A DNA stretch of 52,207 bases from JAGLHV01 sp023143305 [NCBI: Clostridia bacterium] (GTDB lineage: Bacteria > CBDUZB01 > JAGLHV01): contig DAOVVV010000018.1 in NCBI GenBank assembly GCA_030637025.1, positions 1 to 52,207 on the forward strand, in the 5' to 3' direction. Position 1 is the stretch's first letter. Each line of letters begins with the position of its first letter. This document shows positions 45,295-52,207 of the stretch, in pieces. The notes beneath the pieces were generated by a model. That model made no database searches and was not told where the DNA came from. It saw only the letters and a list, made by a program, of their open reading frames with translations. A program made the translations under genes and the position numbers.

Positions 45295-46491
45295 ATGGTC
45301 ATGAGAGTAATTGAAAAAAATACTTTAAAAAGTATTAAGGCGGAAATGGAAAAAATAGGGGTTAATGCTAAAGGCATAGAATTAATGCTAAAAAAAGGCA
45401 TTTTTAAATTAATAAAAATAGATAAAATAAATAATAAAGCAGCTAATTTATTAAAACAGGAAATGCTGGTAAAAGGTGGAGAAGCAGCTATAAATTACAA
45501 GGTAGCCGATTTTAAGGAAGGTTATACAGATGTTCTTTTAATGGGGACGTTAGAACAATATAGTCAACTGGTTAATCATTTAATAGAACAGCCCTTTGGT
45601 TTAAAAGAAGTAGCCAAACAAATAGATGTTGTTTTAAATAATTCGTCTGAAAGAAATTTTAAAATAAAATGTGGTGGATATTTGCTCGATTTTAATAAAA
45701 AAACTTATATCATGGGTGTTTTAAATATTACCCCTGATTCTTTTTCTGATGGAGGCAAGTATTATACTAATTGCGATAAAGCCATATTTTGTGCTCAACA
45801 AATGGCCGAAGAGGGAGTGGATATCATTGATATAGGAGGTGAATCTTCCCGTCCCGGTGCCATCCCTATTTCAGAAGAAGAAGAAAAAAAGAGAATACTT
45901 CCCATAATAAAGAAGCTAACTAAAAAGATAAAGATTCCTATCTCTATTGATACCTATAAGCCGGGTGTTGCCAGGGCAGCAATTATGGAAGGAGCAAGTT
46001 TAATAAACGATATTTCCGGGTTACAGGATGAAGAAATGATAAAGGTAATAAATGAATTTAATGTGCCGGTAATAATTATGCATATGCAGGGTAGTCCACA
46101 ATGTATGCAGGAAAATCCCCAATATAAAGAAGTAATAAGTGATATAATTTCTTTTTTTCAGGAGCGTATTCAACGGGCAGAAAATAATGGTATAAGTAAA
46201 GAAAATCTTATTTTGGATCCGGGGATTGGTTTTGGAAAAACAACGAAACATAATTTAGAAATTTTAAGAAGATTGGAAGAATTTAAAATATTAGGTTGTC
46301 CTCTTTTAATAGGAACTTCACGAAAACGATTTATTGGTGATATTTTAGAATTACCTGTCGGTCAGAGATTAGAGGGTTCATTGGCTACCTGTTTGTGGAG
46401 CATATTTAAAGGTATAAATATTTTACGGGTACACGATGTTTTATCAACTGTACGGGCAGTAAGAATGGTAGATGCAATTTTATATGGATGA
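45295..46491 (+). CDS. folP: Dihydropteroate synthase with N-terminal extension
   Basis: 398 residues, about 120 longer than most DHPS. It joins pterin and p-aminobenzoate in folate synthesis. The DHPS barrel runs from about 130: MGVLNITPDSFSDGG at 140-154, DIGGESSRPGA, DTYKPGVAR, IMHMQGSP, DPGIGFGKT and GTSRKRFIG. The first 125 residues (LLKQEMLVKGGEAAINY, a conserved core) are a separate small domain also found before DHPS in some other anaerobes. Its role is unknown to me. Start ATG 45295 after AAAGGGATAA; ATG 45301 is an alternative. Confidence 0.93.
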   Translation: MVMRVIEKNTLKSIKAEMEKIGVNAKGIELMLKKGIFKLIKIDKINNKAANLLKQEMLVKGGEAAINYKVADFKEGYTDVLLMGTLEQYSQLVNHLIEQPFGLKEVAKQIDVVLNNSSERNFKIKCGGYLLDFNKKTYIMGVLNITPDSFSDGGKYYTNCDKAIFCAQQMAEEGVDIIDIGGESSRPGAIPISEEEEKKRILPIIKKLTKKIKIPISIDTYKPGVARAAIMEGASLINDISGLQDEEMIKVINEFNVPVIIMHMQGSPQCMQENPQYKEVISDIISFFQERIQRAENNGISKENLILDPGIGFGKTTKHNLEILRRLEEFKILGCPLLIGTSRKRFIGDILELPVGQRLEGSLATCLWSIFKGINILRVHDVLSTVRAVRMVDAILYG

Positions 46492-46526
46492 AATTTAAAA
46501 CTGATAAATAACGAAGGATAACGGTT

Positions 46527-47330
46527 ATGGGGAAAATTTTAAGTTTTGCGCAAAACTTATGGCAAGGGTATCTGGTTAATATTTTAGATATTATAATTGT
46601 AGGATATATTTTTTATAGAATACTTTTATTGATTAAAGGTACGAGGGCTTTTCAGGTATTAAGAGGGATTCTTATTTTAGTGGGAATTACTGTAATTGCA
46701 GATTCTCTTCATTTTACGGTATTATCCTGGCTTTTAACCAGGTTTTGGCTGGCAGGGGTAATAGCTCTGGTAATTGTTTTTCAGCCGGAATTACGGAGAG
46801 TTTTAGCTCAATTGGGAGGAAGTAGATTATCAAGAATATTCTTAAAAGATGATGTTGCTTTTGTTGAGGAAATTATAAAAAGTATAAAAGCTATTATATC
46901 CCGGGACTGGGGAGCTTTGATTGTTTTAGAACAACAGACCGGGTTGAAGAATTTTGTTGAAACAGGGGTTATAATTAATGGTGAAATTTCTAAGGAATTG
47001 ATTTGTTCCGTATTTAATCCTGATTCACCGTTACATGATGGGGCAGTGATTATTCGGAACGATCAAATTATAGCAGCCGGTTGCATTCTTCCTCTTTCTC
47101 AAGAACGAAATATAAGCAGGATTTTAGGAACACGTCATCGAGCAGGTGTGGGGTTAACTGAGGTTTCTGATGCCTGGGTGATTATGGTTTCTGAGGAAAC
47201 AAGATTGGTTTCTTTAGCCAGAGAAGGAAGGTTAGAAAGAGGAATAGAAATAGATGAATTGAAAAAATTACTTAGACAAAATTATAAGTCAAGATATCGA
47301 GAATATCCTTTCTTAAAAAAAGTGATATAA
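46527..47330 (+). CDS. cdaA: Diadenylate cyclase CdaA, c-di-AMP synthesis
   Basis: 267 residues. Three membrane helices (about 15-35, 42-58, 68-86) followed by the DAC domain with DGA at 171-173 (SPLHDGAVII) and RHR at 203-205 (GTRHRAGVG), the two active-site motifs. It makes cyclic di-AMP from two ATP at the inner membrane, a messenger for osmotic and potassium balance. The usual neighbours cdaR and glmM are reduced or absent here: glmM lies at 10 kb, and the CdaR-like frame 47481 is only 31 residues. Confidence 0.94.
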   Translation: MGKILSFAQNLWQGYLVNILDIIIVGYIFYRILLLIKGTRAFQVLRGILILVGITVIADSLHFTVLSWLLTRFWLAGVIALVIVFQPELRRVLAQLGGSRLSRIFLKDDVAFVEEIIKSIKAIISRDWGALIVLEQQTGLKNFVETGVIINGEISKELICSVFNPDSPLHDGAVIIRNDQIIAAGCILPLSQERNISRILGTRHRAGVGLTEVSDAWVIMVSEETRLVSLAREGRLERGIEIDELKKLLRQNYKSRYREYPFLKKVI

Positions 47331-47480
47331 CTCTTTTTGTTGTACTTCAAAAGTTTATTAAAAAATTAGATTTTTTTAAGTATAATATTTTATAGTTATT
47401 GATAATTAAAAAGGAAGATAAATTTAAGATATTAAGTAATTTTTTATTTGTAGAATTTTCGTTGAGGATGGTGTTAGGAA

Positions 47481-47576
47481 ATGAAAGACGGGTGGAAAAA
47501 CAATTTAAGTTTTAAAATAATTGCTTTTGTTTTAGCTGTCGTTTTGTGGTTATATCTTAAAATAATTAGAGGATAA
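47481..47576 (+). CDS. 31-residue CdaR/YbbR-like N-terminal peptide (miniature or relic)
   Basis: ATG 47481 to TAA 47576. The peptide (WKNNLSFKIIAFVLAVVLWL at 5-24, then YLKIIRG) matches the N-terminal membrane helix of CdaR/YbbR, the c-di-AMP cyclase regulator, whose usual protein has 200-450 residues with YbbR repeats. Position after cdaA is the normal cdaR place. Ribosome site weak: AGGA directly before, GAGG 14 bases before. Either a truncated gene kept by chance or a one-helix regulator. The helix shows no frameshift, only an early stop, and no YbbR-like sequence follows in other frames. Confidence 0.5.
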   Translation: MKDGWKNNLSFKIIAFVLAVVLWLYLKIIRG

Positions 47577-47619
47577 AAATTAAAATAATAGTAATAGCTA
47601 AAAAAGGGGAGCAGTAAAA

Positions 47620-48336
47620 ATGCCTAAACTGGGAGTAAATATTGATCATGTTGCAACATTAAGACAGGCAAGATTGTCTAAAGAGCCGGATCCTATTGCC
47701 GCAGCAGTTATGGTAGAATTAGCCGGAGCAGAAGGAATAACAGTGCATTTAAGAGAGGACAGACGGCATATTCAGGATCGCGATGTTTTTTTGTTAAAAG
47801 AAACGATAAAAACCAGGTTGAATTTGGAAATGGCGGCAATTGATGAAATGGTAAAAATTGCTTGTAAATTAAAGCCGGATACTGTTTGTCTTGTTCCGGA
47901 AAAAAGGAAAGAACTAACTACTGAGGGCGGATTGAATGTTTGTATTAATAAGAATTATTTAAAGAAGGTTGTCTCTATTTTACAAAGAAAAGGAATTATG
48001 GTAAGTTTATTCATTGATCCTGATTTTCAACAGATAAAAGCAGCCCAGGAGATAAAAGCACACTGTGTGGAATTGCATACAGGCCGCTATGCTGAGGCTA
48101 AAGAAGAACGGACCAGAGCAAAACAATTAAAACAATTACGGTTGGCGGGAGATTTAGCCATAAAATTAGGATTGAGATTAAATGCCGGGCATGGCTTGGA
48201 TTACAAAAATGTTATTCCTGTAGCCCAAATTGGGGGAATAGAGGATTTGAATATTGGCCACAGCATAATAGCACGGGCAATTTTAGTGGGATTGTATCAA
48301 GCAGTGAAAGAAATGAAAAGTTTGATTGGAAACTAA
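47620..48336 (+). CDS. pdxJ: Pyridoxine 5'-phosphate synthase
   Basis: 238 residues, normal length. It condenses 1-deoxyxylulose 5-phosphate with 3-amino-2-oxopropyl phosphate in vitamin B6 synthesis. Signature motifs: [15 protein letters not shown] at the N-terminus, [25 protein letters not shown] and [12 protein letters not shown] near the C-terminus, and [16 protein letters not shown] end ([16 protein letters not shown]). Shine-Dalgarno GGGGAG before ATG 47620. The B6 product would serve the PLP enzyme at 35655. Confidence 0.96.
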   Translation: MPKLGVNIDHVATLRQARLSKEPDPIAAAVMVELAGAEGITVHLREDRRHIQDRDVFLLKETIKTRLNLEMAAIDEMVKIACKLKPDTVCLVPEKRKELTTEGGLNVCINKNYLKKVVSILQRKGIMVSLFIDPDFQQIKAAQEIKAHCVELHTGRYAEAKEERTRAKQLKQLRLAGDLAIKLGLRLNAGHGLDYKNVIPVAQIGGIEDLNIGHSIIARAILVGLYQAVKEMKSLIGN

Positions 48337-48553
48337 TAGTTCATGGCGAATAGTACAAATTGTGGTATTCTGAAAATTAATAGCGAATGGCAAATGTGTT
48401 TGTAGTTGCTCAATGAACTTGTATTGAGTGTAATCGAAGTATTGAGCAGAAATGTTTGGGATTTTGAAATTGGGAATTTGAAGTTTGGAAGTTTTTTGGT
48501 CATTGTTAGAAGTAAAGATGAAAAATTAGAAAGAGAAAGTAGTAAAAGAGTTT
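48337..48553. repeat. 217-bp spacer with a dispersed palindromic repeat
   Basis: Bases 48408-48451 hold TTGCTCAATGAACTTG and ATCGAAGTATTGAGCAG facing each other, again of the ACTTCGATT/CTCAGT dispersed type. Downstream words (GGGATTTTGAAATTGGG) resemble the low-complexity family. No gene. Confidence 0.5.
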
Positions 48554-49987
48554 ATGTCTAAAATAAAGATTTCTTTTCGTTGTCAGGAATGTGGTTATAG
48601 TAGTTTGCGTTGGCTAGGTAGATGTCCTGATTGTCAACAGTGGAATAGTTTAGTTGAAGAGGCAGAAACAGAAAAAGAAACAGGTGTTTCTCGGTATTTT
48701 ACTCAATGGAAAAAAGAGAAACCACAATCAATCAAAAAAATTGAAAAAGACAAAATAATTCATTTAGCTACAGGTATTAAAGAATTTGACCATATTTTGG
48801 GAGGGGGGGTAGTTCCGGGCTCATTAATTTTAATAGGCGGTCCTCCGGGTATAGGAAAATCTACTTTATTGTTGCAAGTAGCGGATAAATTAGCAAAAAT
48901 TGATTTTGAAAGAAAAGAATTATCAGATTTAAAAAAACAGCAAATAGGCTCTTTTTTATCCGGACAAAACTGCAGGGTTTTATATGTTAGCGGGGAAGAG
49001 TCAATTCAGCAGACGAAACTTAGAGCGGAAAGGTTAAAAGTCGATGCAGAAAAATTATTTATCGTTAGTGAAACAAATTTGGAGAATATATTCGATTATT
49101 TTCAAAACCTAAAGCCCGCTTTTGTAATAATTGATTCAATACAAACAATTTATAAGTCTGTTTTATCCGGTATTCCAGGTAGTGTTGGTCAAGTAAGAGA
49201 ATGCACTATGGAATTATTGCGTATGGCTAAGAGTAATAATATAGCAATATTTATTTCCGGACAGGTGACGAAGGAGGGAACAATCGCCGGTCCACGAATA
49301 CTGGAACACATGGTAGACACTGTACTTTATTTTGAAGGAGAAAACCACTTAAGTTGCCGTATATTACGCGTACATAAAAATCGTTTTGGTTCGACTAACG
49401 AAATTGGAATTTTTAATATGCGGGATAAAGGGTTATTTGAAGTAGAAAATTCTACGAGTTTTTTTTTATCTAAACAACCGCGGGAAATATCAGGTTCTAC
49501 GGTAGTGGTCAGTTTAGAAGGAACACGGCCGTTGTTGATAGAAATTCAGGTTTTAATTACAGCTACTAGTTTCAGTATCCCTCAGCGAAGAACAATTGGG
49601 ATTGATTTTAATAGGTTATCTCTCCTGTTAGCTGTATTGGAAAAAAGAATAGGGTTATCGTTAGGGACAAAGGATATTTTTGTTAATGCGGCAGGGGGTA
49701 TTCAGGTAAAAGAGCCGGCTATAGATTTAGGAATTGCCATAGCCGCAGTTTCAAGTTTTAAAGATATTCCTTGTAAAATGCATATGGTTATTATGGGGGA
49801 AGTTGGATTGGGGGGTGAAATTAGAGCTGTAAGTTTTATCGAGAAGAGAATCAAAGAAGCGTCTAAGTTAGGTTTCAGGGAATGTATAATTCCCAAGGAT
49901 AATCTTGACGGTTTAAAGATAAAAGAGAAAATTAAAATAAAAGCAGTAAGTAATATAAGAGATGCTTTAAATTGTTATTTTAATTGA
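48554..49987 (+). CDS. radA: DNA repair protein RadA
   Basis: 477 residues. N-terminal C4 zinc finger (Cys10, 13, 24, 27), RecA-like ATPase with Walker A GGPPGIGKST (Lys102), KNRFG motif at 275-279 and a C-terminal Lon-like domain (PLLIEIQVL to IPKDN) without protease Ser/Lys requirements. It drives branch migration in recombination. The start ATG 48554 has only a weak purine-rich region (GAAAGTAG) before it. Followed by the PIN-TRAM gene after 49 bases, a common pairing. Confidence 0.95.
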   Translation: MSKIKISFRCQECGYSSLRWLGRCPDCQQWNSLVEEAETEKETGVSRYFTQWKKEKPQSIKKIEKDKIIHLATGIKEFDHILGGGVVPGSLILIGGPPGIGKSTLLLQVADKLAKIDFERKELSDLKKQQIGSFLSGQNCRVLYVSGEESIQQTKLRAERLKVDAEKLFIVSETNLENIFDYFQNLKPAFVIIDSIQTIYKSVLSGIPGSVGQVRECTMELLRMAKSNNIAIFISGQVTKEGTIAGPRILEHMVDTVLYFEGENHLSCRILRVHKNRFGSTNEIGIFNMRDKGLFEVENSTSFFLSKQPREISGSTVVVSLEGTRPLLIEIQVLITATSFSIPQRRTIGIDFNRLSLLLAVLEKRIGLSLGTKDIFVNAAGGIQVKEPAIDLGIAIAAVSSFKDIPCKMHMVIMGEVGLGGEIRAVSFIEKRIKEASKLGFRECIIPKDNLDGLKIKEKIKIKAVSNIRDALNCYFN

Positions 49988-50036
49988 CAAATCTATAAAG
50001 AAGTTAATTTAATTATAAAAAGGATGTGAAACTAAA

Positions 50037-51077
50037 ATGTTTATTTGGTTTGTCCGCTTATTAGTTATTATAGCCAGTCCTATTATTGGATATCTTCAGG
50101 TTTCGAGTGATGCCAAAGGCATCTTGGTCGGAGTGGGAGTAGGATTGGTGTTAATTTTAATCGAAATTGTAGTCGAAAAAATATCTTTGGGAAGTATTAT
50201 TGCAGCTACTATTGGAATAGTAATCGGATTAATTTTTGCTAAACTGTTGGAGTATACGGTTTTTTTAATGGATGATATTCGGGTAACTGCCTTTTTTGAA
50301 ACCTATTCTCTTTTGATTAAGATTATGTTAGCCTACACAGGATTTATCATTGCCTTGAGAAAAAAAGAGGAATTGGATATCTTGGATAAAGACATTGTTT
50401 TTTCAGATAAAGGCAAGAAGGGAAAAAATTTTAAAATTTTAGATACAAGTGCAATTATTGATGGAAGAATTGCTGATATAATAGAGACAAGATTTTTAGG
50501 GGGGGTTTTGATTGTTCCTCAATTTGTTTTGGATGAATTGCAAAACATTGCCGATGCTTCTGATCCCTTAAGGCGTGCTAAGGGAAGAAGGGGGTTGGAT
50601 ATTTTAGACCGTCTTCAAAAAGAACAATTTTTACCTATAAAAATTTATGAAGGTGATTATTCTGAAATTGATGAAGTGGATAAAAAACTGTTAAAATTAG
50701 CAGAAGACTTGAATTCTGAAATAATTACAACAGATTATAATCTTAATAAAGTAGCAAAATTACATGGAATAATGGTTTTAAACGTTAATGACCTTTCCAA
50801 CGCCCTAAAACCTATATTTTTACCAGGTGAACGAATGAATATGTTTATAGTAAAAGAAGGGAAAGAAAGAAAGCAGGGTATTGCTTATCTTGACGACGGT
50901 ACCATGGTGGTAGTAGAAGATGGTAAAAATTTTATAGGTAAAAGAGTGGCTATAGTTGTAACCACTATTTTACAAACCCCGGCAGGAAGAATGATTTTTG
51001 CTAAATTTATAAGTGAAGAAAATTCAAATATCAGCAAAAATAATAATAGAAAAAGAAATGATAATGGTGAAAAATAA
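50037..51077 (+). CDS. Membrane PIN-TRAM domain protein (YacL-like)
   Basis: 346 residues. Three or four N-terminal membrane helices (1-22, 26-46, 50-70, 90-107) then a PIN domain from about 130, with acidic residues D136 (ILDTSAIIDGR), D142, D166/E167 and D233 (TTDYNLNKVAK), and a TRAM RNA-binding domain at about 275-335 (PGERMNMFIVKEGKERKQG). It looks like a membrane-bound putative ribonuclease of the YacL family. Shine-Dalgarno AAGGATGTG before ATG 50037. radA-yacL-ispD order is found in many bacteria. Confidence 0.88.
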   Translation: MFIWFVRLLVIIASPIIGYLQVSSDAKGILVGVGVGLVLILIEIVVEKISLGSIIAATIGIVIGLIFAKLLEYTVFLMDDIRVTAFFETYSLLIKIMLAYTGFIIALRKKEELDILDKDIVFSDKGKKGKNFKILDTSAIIDGRIADIIETRFLGGVLIVPQFVLDELQNIADASDPLRRAKGRRGLDILDRLQKEQFLPIKIYEGDYSEIDEVDKKLLKLAEDLNSEIITTDYNLNKVAKLHGIMVLNVNDLSNALKPIFLPGERMNMFIVKEGKERKQGIAYLDDGTMVVVEDGKNFIGKRVAIVVTTILQTPAGRMIFAKFISEENSNISKNNNRKRNDNGEK

Positions 51078-51157
51078 AAGCAATTATGAGTAAATATAAT
51101 GTGCTATTCAGGTAAAAGCAAAAAAGAAAGTAGTTTCGGGAAAGAGGATGTTTTAAA

Positions 51158-51862
51158 TTGAAGAATGCAGCTATAATTGTATCTGCCGGTTCTGGAAAAA
51201 GAATGAAATCTTTAGGAAAGAAAGTAAAAAAGCAATACCTTCCTTTAGCAAATCAACCTATTTTGATTCATACGCTAAAAAAATTTGAAGAGTTGAAAGA
51301 AATTTCCGAAATTATTTTAGTTTTGCCTAAGGGCGAAATTAATTATTTTAAAGAATGTTGGATTAAAAAATATAATTTTTTAAAAATAAAAAAAATTATT
51401 GCAGGAGGGAGTAGAAGGCAAATTTCTGTAAGTAAAGGATTAAAAAATGTTTCCAAAGATTGTAAATTGATAGTTATACATGATGGGGTAAGGCCGTTAG
51501 TCAGAAAGGAAATTATTATTCGGGCAATTAAAGCGGCTTCTAAATACGGTGCTAGTATTGTAGGTGTACCGGTTAAAGAAACTATAAAAACAGTAAAAAA
51601 TAAATGGGTGAAAAGCACGTTAAAAAGAGAAGATTTGTGGTCTATTCAAACACCACAGGTTTTTAAACAAGATTTAATTAAAAAAGCCTATTTGAAAGCA
51701 GAGAGAGAAAAAATTTATGCAAATGATGATGCCCAGCTAGTAGAAAACTTAGGTAAAAAAATCAGGTTGGTTTTAAGTAATTATGAAAATATTAAAATAA
51801 CGACTCCCAATGATTTAATAATCGCGGAAGAAATTTTAAAAAGAAGAAAAAAAATTAAATAA
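51158..51862 (+). CDS. ispD: 2-C-methyl-D-erythritol 4-phosphate cytidylyltransferase
   Basis: 234 residues. It makes CDP-methylerythritol in the non-mevalonate isoprenoid pathway. The N-terminal SAGSGKRM loop (9-16) with KQYLPL, IHDGVRPLV around 107-115, TPQVFK and NDDAQLVE are diagnostic. Start is TTG 51158, with GAGG 12 bases upstream; no in-frame ATG fits the family N-terminus. The usual partner ispF is not within the 345 bases to the window end. Confidence 0.92.
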   Translation: MKNAAIIVSAGSGKRMKSLGKKVKKQYLPLANQPILIHTLKKFEELKEISEIILVLPKGEINYFKECWIKKYNFLKIKKIIAGGSRRQISVSKGLKNVSKDCKLIVIHDGVRPLVRKEIIIRAIKAASKYGASIVGVPVKETIKTVKNKWVKSTLKREDLWSIQTPQVFKQDLIKKAYLKAEREKIYANDDAQLVENLGKKIRLVLSNYENIKITTPNDLIIAEEILKRRKKIK

Positions 51863-52207
51863 AGTCCATAACCAACGGAATAAAAACAACAGACATATGA
51901 AGTATGAGTTTAAAAAAATTGGAGTTGGGAGTTTTAAAGAATAGTCATAAGTAGTTGATCAATAGTCAAAAAATAGTTCAACGTAGTTTGTGACAATGTA
52001 TGACGCGAACGAAGTGAGTATATGACTATTTTTGACATGGTATTCAGGAGTTAGGGGGTAGAATAAAGGCAAAATATGTTTTTCTCTAAACGCATAATTT
52101 TACCCTTCGGGCACGCAAAAACAAGCTAAAAATAAGCAACTCGCTTTGCTCAGACAAGCTTATTTTTTTAACGCTAATTTTTGCTAAAATTTGCTAAGTC
52201 GTTCAAA
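51863..52207. other. 345-bp end spacer with imperfect hairpin
   Basis: No gene. Bases 51880-51980 are low-complexity words (GGAGTTGGGAGTTTTA, AATAGTCATAAGTAG). Bases 52115-52184 form an imperfect hairpin: GCAAAAA...AAAAATAAGC pairs with GCTTATTTTT...TTTTTGC, and the loop holds ACTCGCTTTGCTCAGAC of the dispersed-repeat type. It may be a terminator of ispD or a mobile-repeat copy; the window ends just after it. Confidence 0.45.

Overview
The window comes from an AT-rich, Gram-negative-type (diderm) bacterium. At least six predicted exported proteins look like outer-membrane barrels or envelope proteins (2146-7941, 7965-8471, 12958-14238, 25352-27268, 27447-28745, plus the adhesin-like 2-2029). 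Housekeeping genes carry normal Shine-Dalgarno sites, and several sigma70-type promoters with 17-nt spacers can be read directly. Gene content (an uncharacterised aminotransferase/serA pair, a cdaA diadenylate cyclase, a PIN-TRAM protein, large repeat surface proteins) resembles uncultured candidate-phylum bacteria such as the Omnitrophota or relatives. That placement is an inference from memory, not a demonstrated assignment. No rRNA, CRISPR array, integrase or intact transposase was seen.

Layout. (1) 2-8.5 kb: a surface module. It has a 5'-truncated tail-fibre-like protein built from about ten-residue repeats inside three larger repeats, a 1931-residue exported protein that ends in a long predicted outer-membrane barrel, and a convergent small barrel-like protein. 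(2) 9-11.4 kb: a perfect sigma70 promoter drives a left-handed beta-helix (hexapeptide) protein and glmM, which points to amino-sugar precursor synthesis for peptidoglycan and LPS. (3) 11.8-20.15 kb: an unknown membrane protein, a relic of a permease gene, then a compact heavy-metal (Cu/Ag-type) efflux operon: outer-membrane factor, adaptor with extra metal-binding modules, GDCCVxC-type Cys-rich protein, CusA-type RND pump, and a 27-codon tail that looks like a decapitated exported-protein gene. (4) 20.2-25 kb, minus strand: tRNA-Pro, tRNA-Arg, tRNA-His and the valS-rph-rdgB operon. (5) 25-28.8 kb: two exported barrel proteins, each with its own promoter, separated by a clear terminator. (6) 29.1-29.8 kb: tRNA-Arg, -Lys, -Leu and -Gly plus a tRNA-Leu-like 5' fragment. 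(7) 29.9-40.7 kb: tig, clpP, clpX, lon (protein folding and quality control), then a class V aminotransferase and serA (serine synthesis), an ABC-2 transporter pair and a TPR-like protein. (8) 40.7-41.2 kb: tRNA-Lys and tRNA-Glu, a REP-like inverted repeat and a terminator. (9) 41.3-51.9 kb: tilS, ftsH, folE, folP, cdaA, a 31-residue remnant or miniature of CdaR/YbbR, pdxJ, radA, a PIN-TRAM protein and ispD.

The right half is therefore mostly ordinary chromosomal core. The accessory-looking parts are the surface module, the metal operon with relics at both ends, and the intergenic spacers. The spacers contain two kinds of dispersed repeat: TCGAAGGG/CTCAG-type palindromic elements, and a word-like low-complexity family that appears in both orientations beside tRNA clusters. 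I see no single obviously new defence or mobile system. The best candidates for something under-described are the giant barrel plus repeat-fibre pair, the cdaA locus with a one-helix CdaR-like product, and the metal adaptor with two CPxH/CPxC modules plus a third Cys site.
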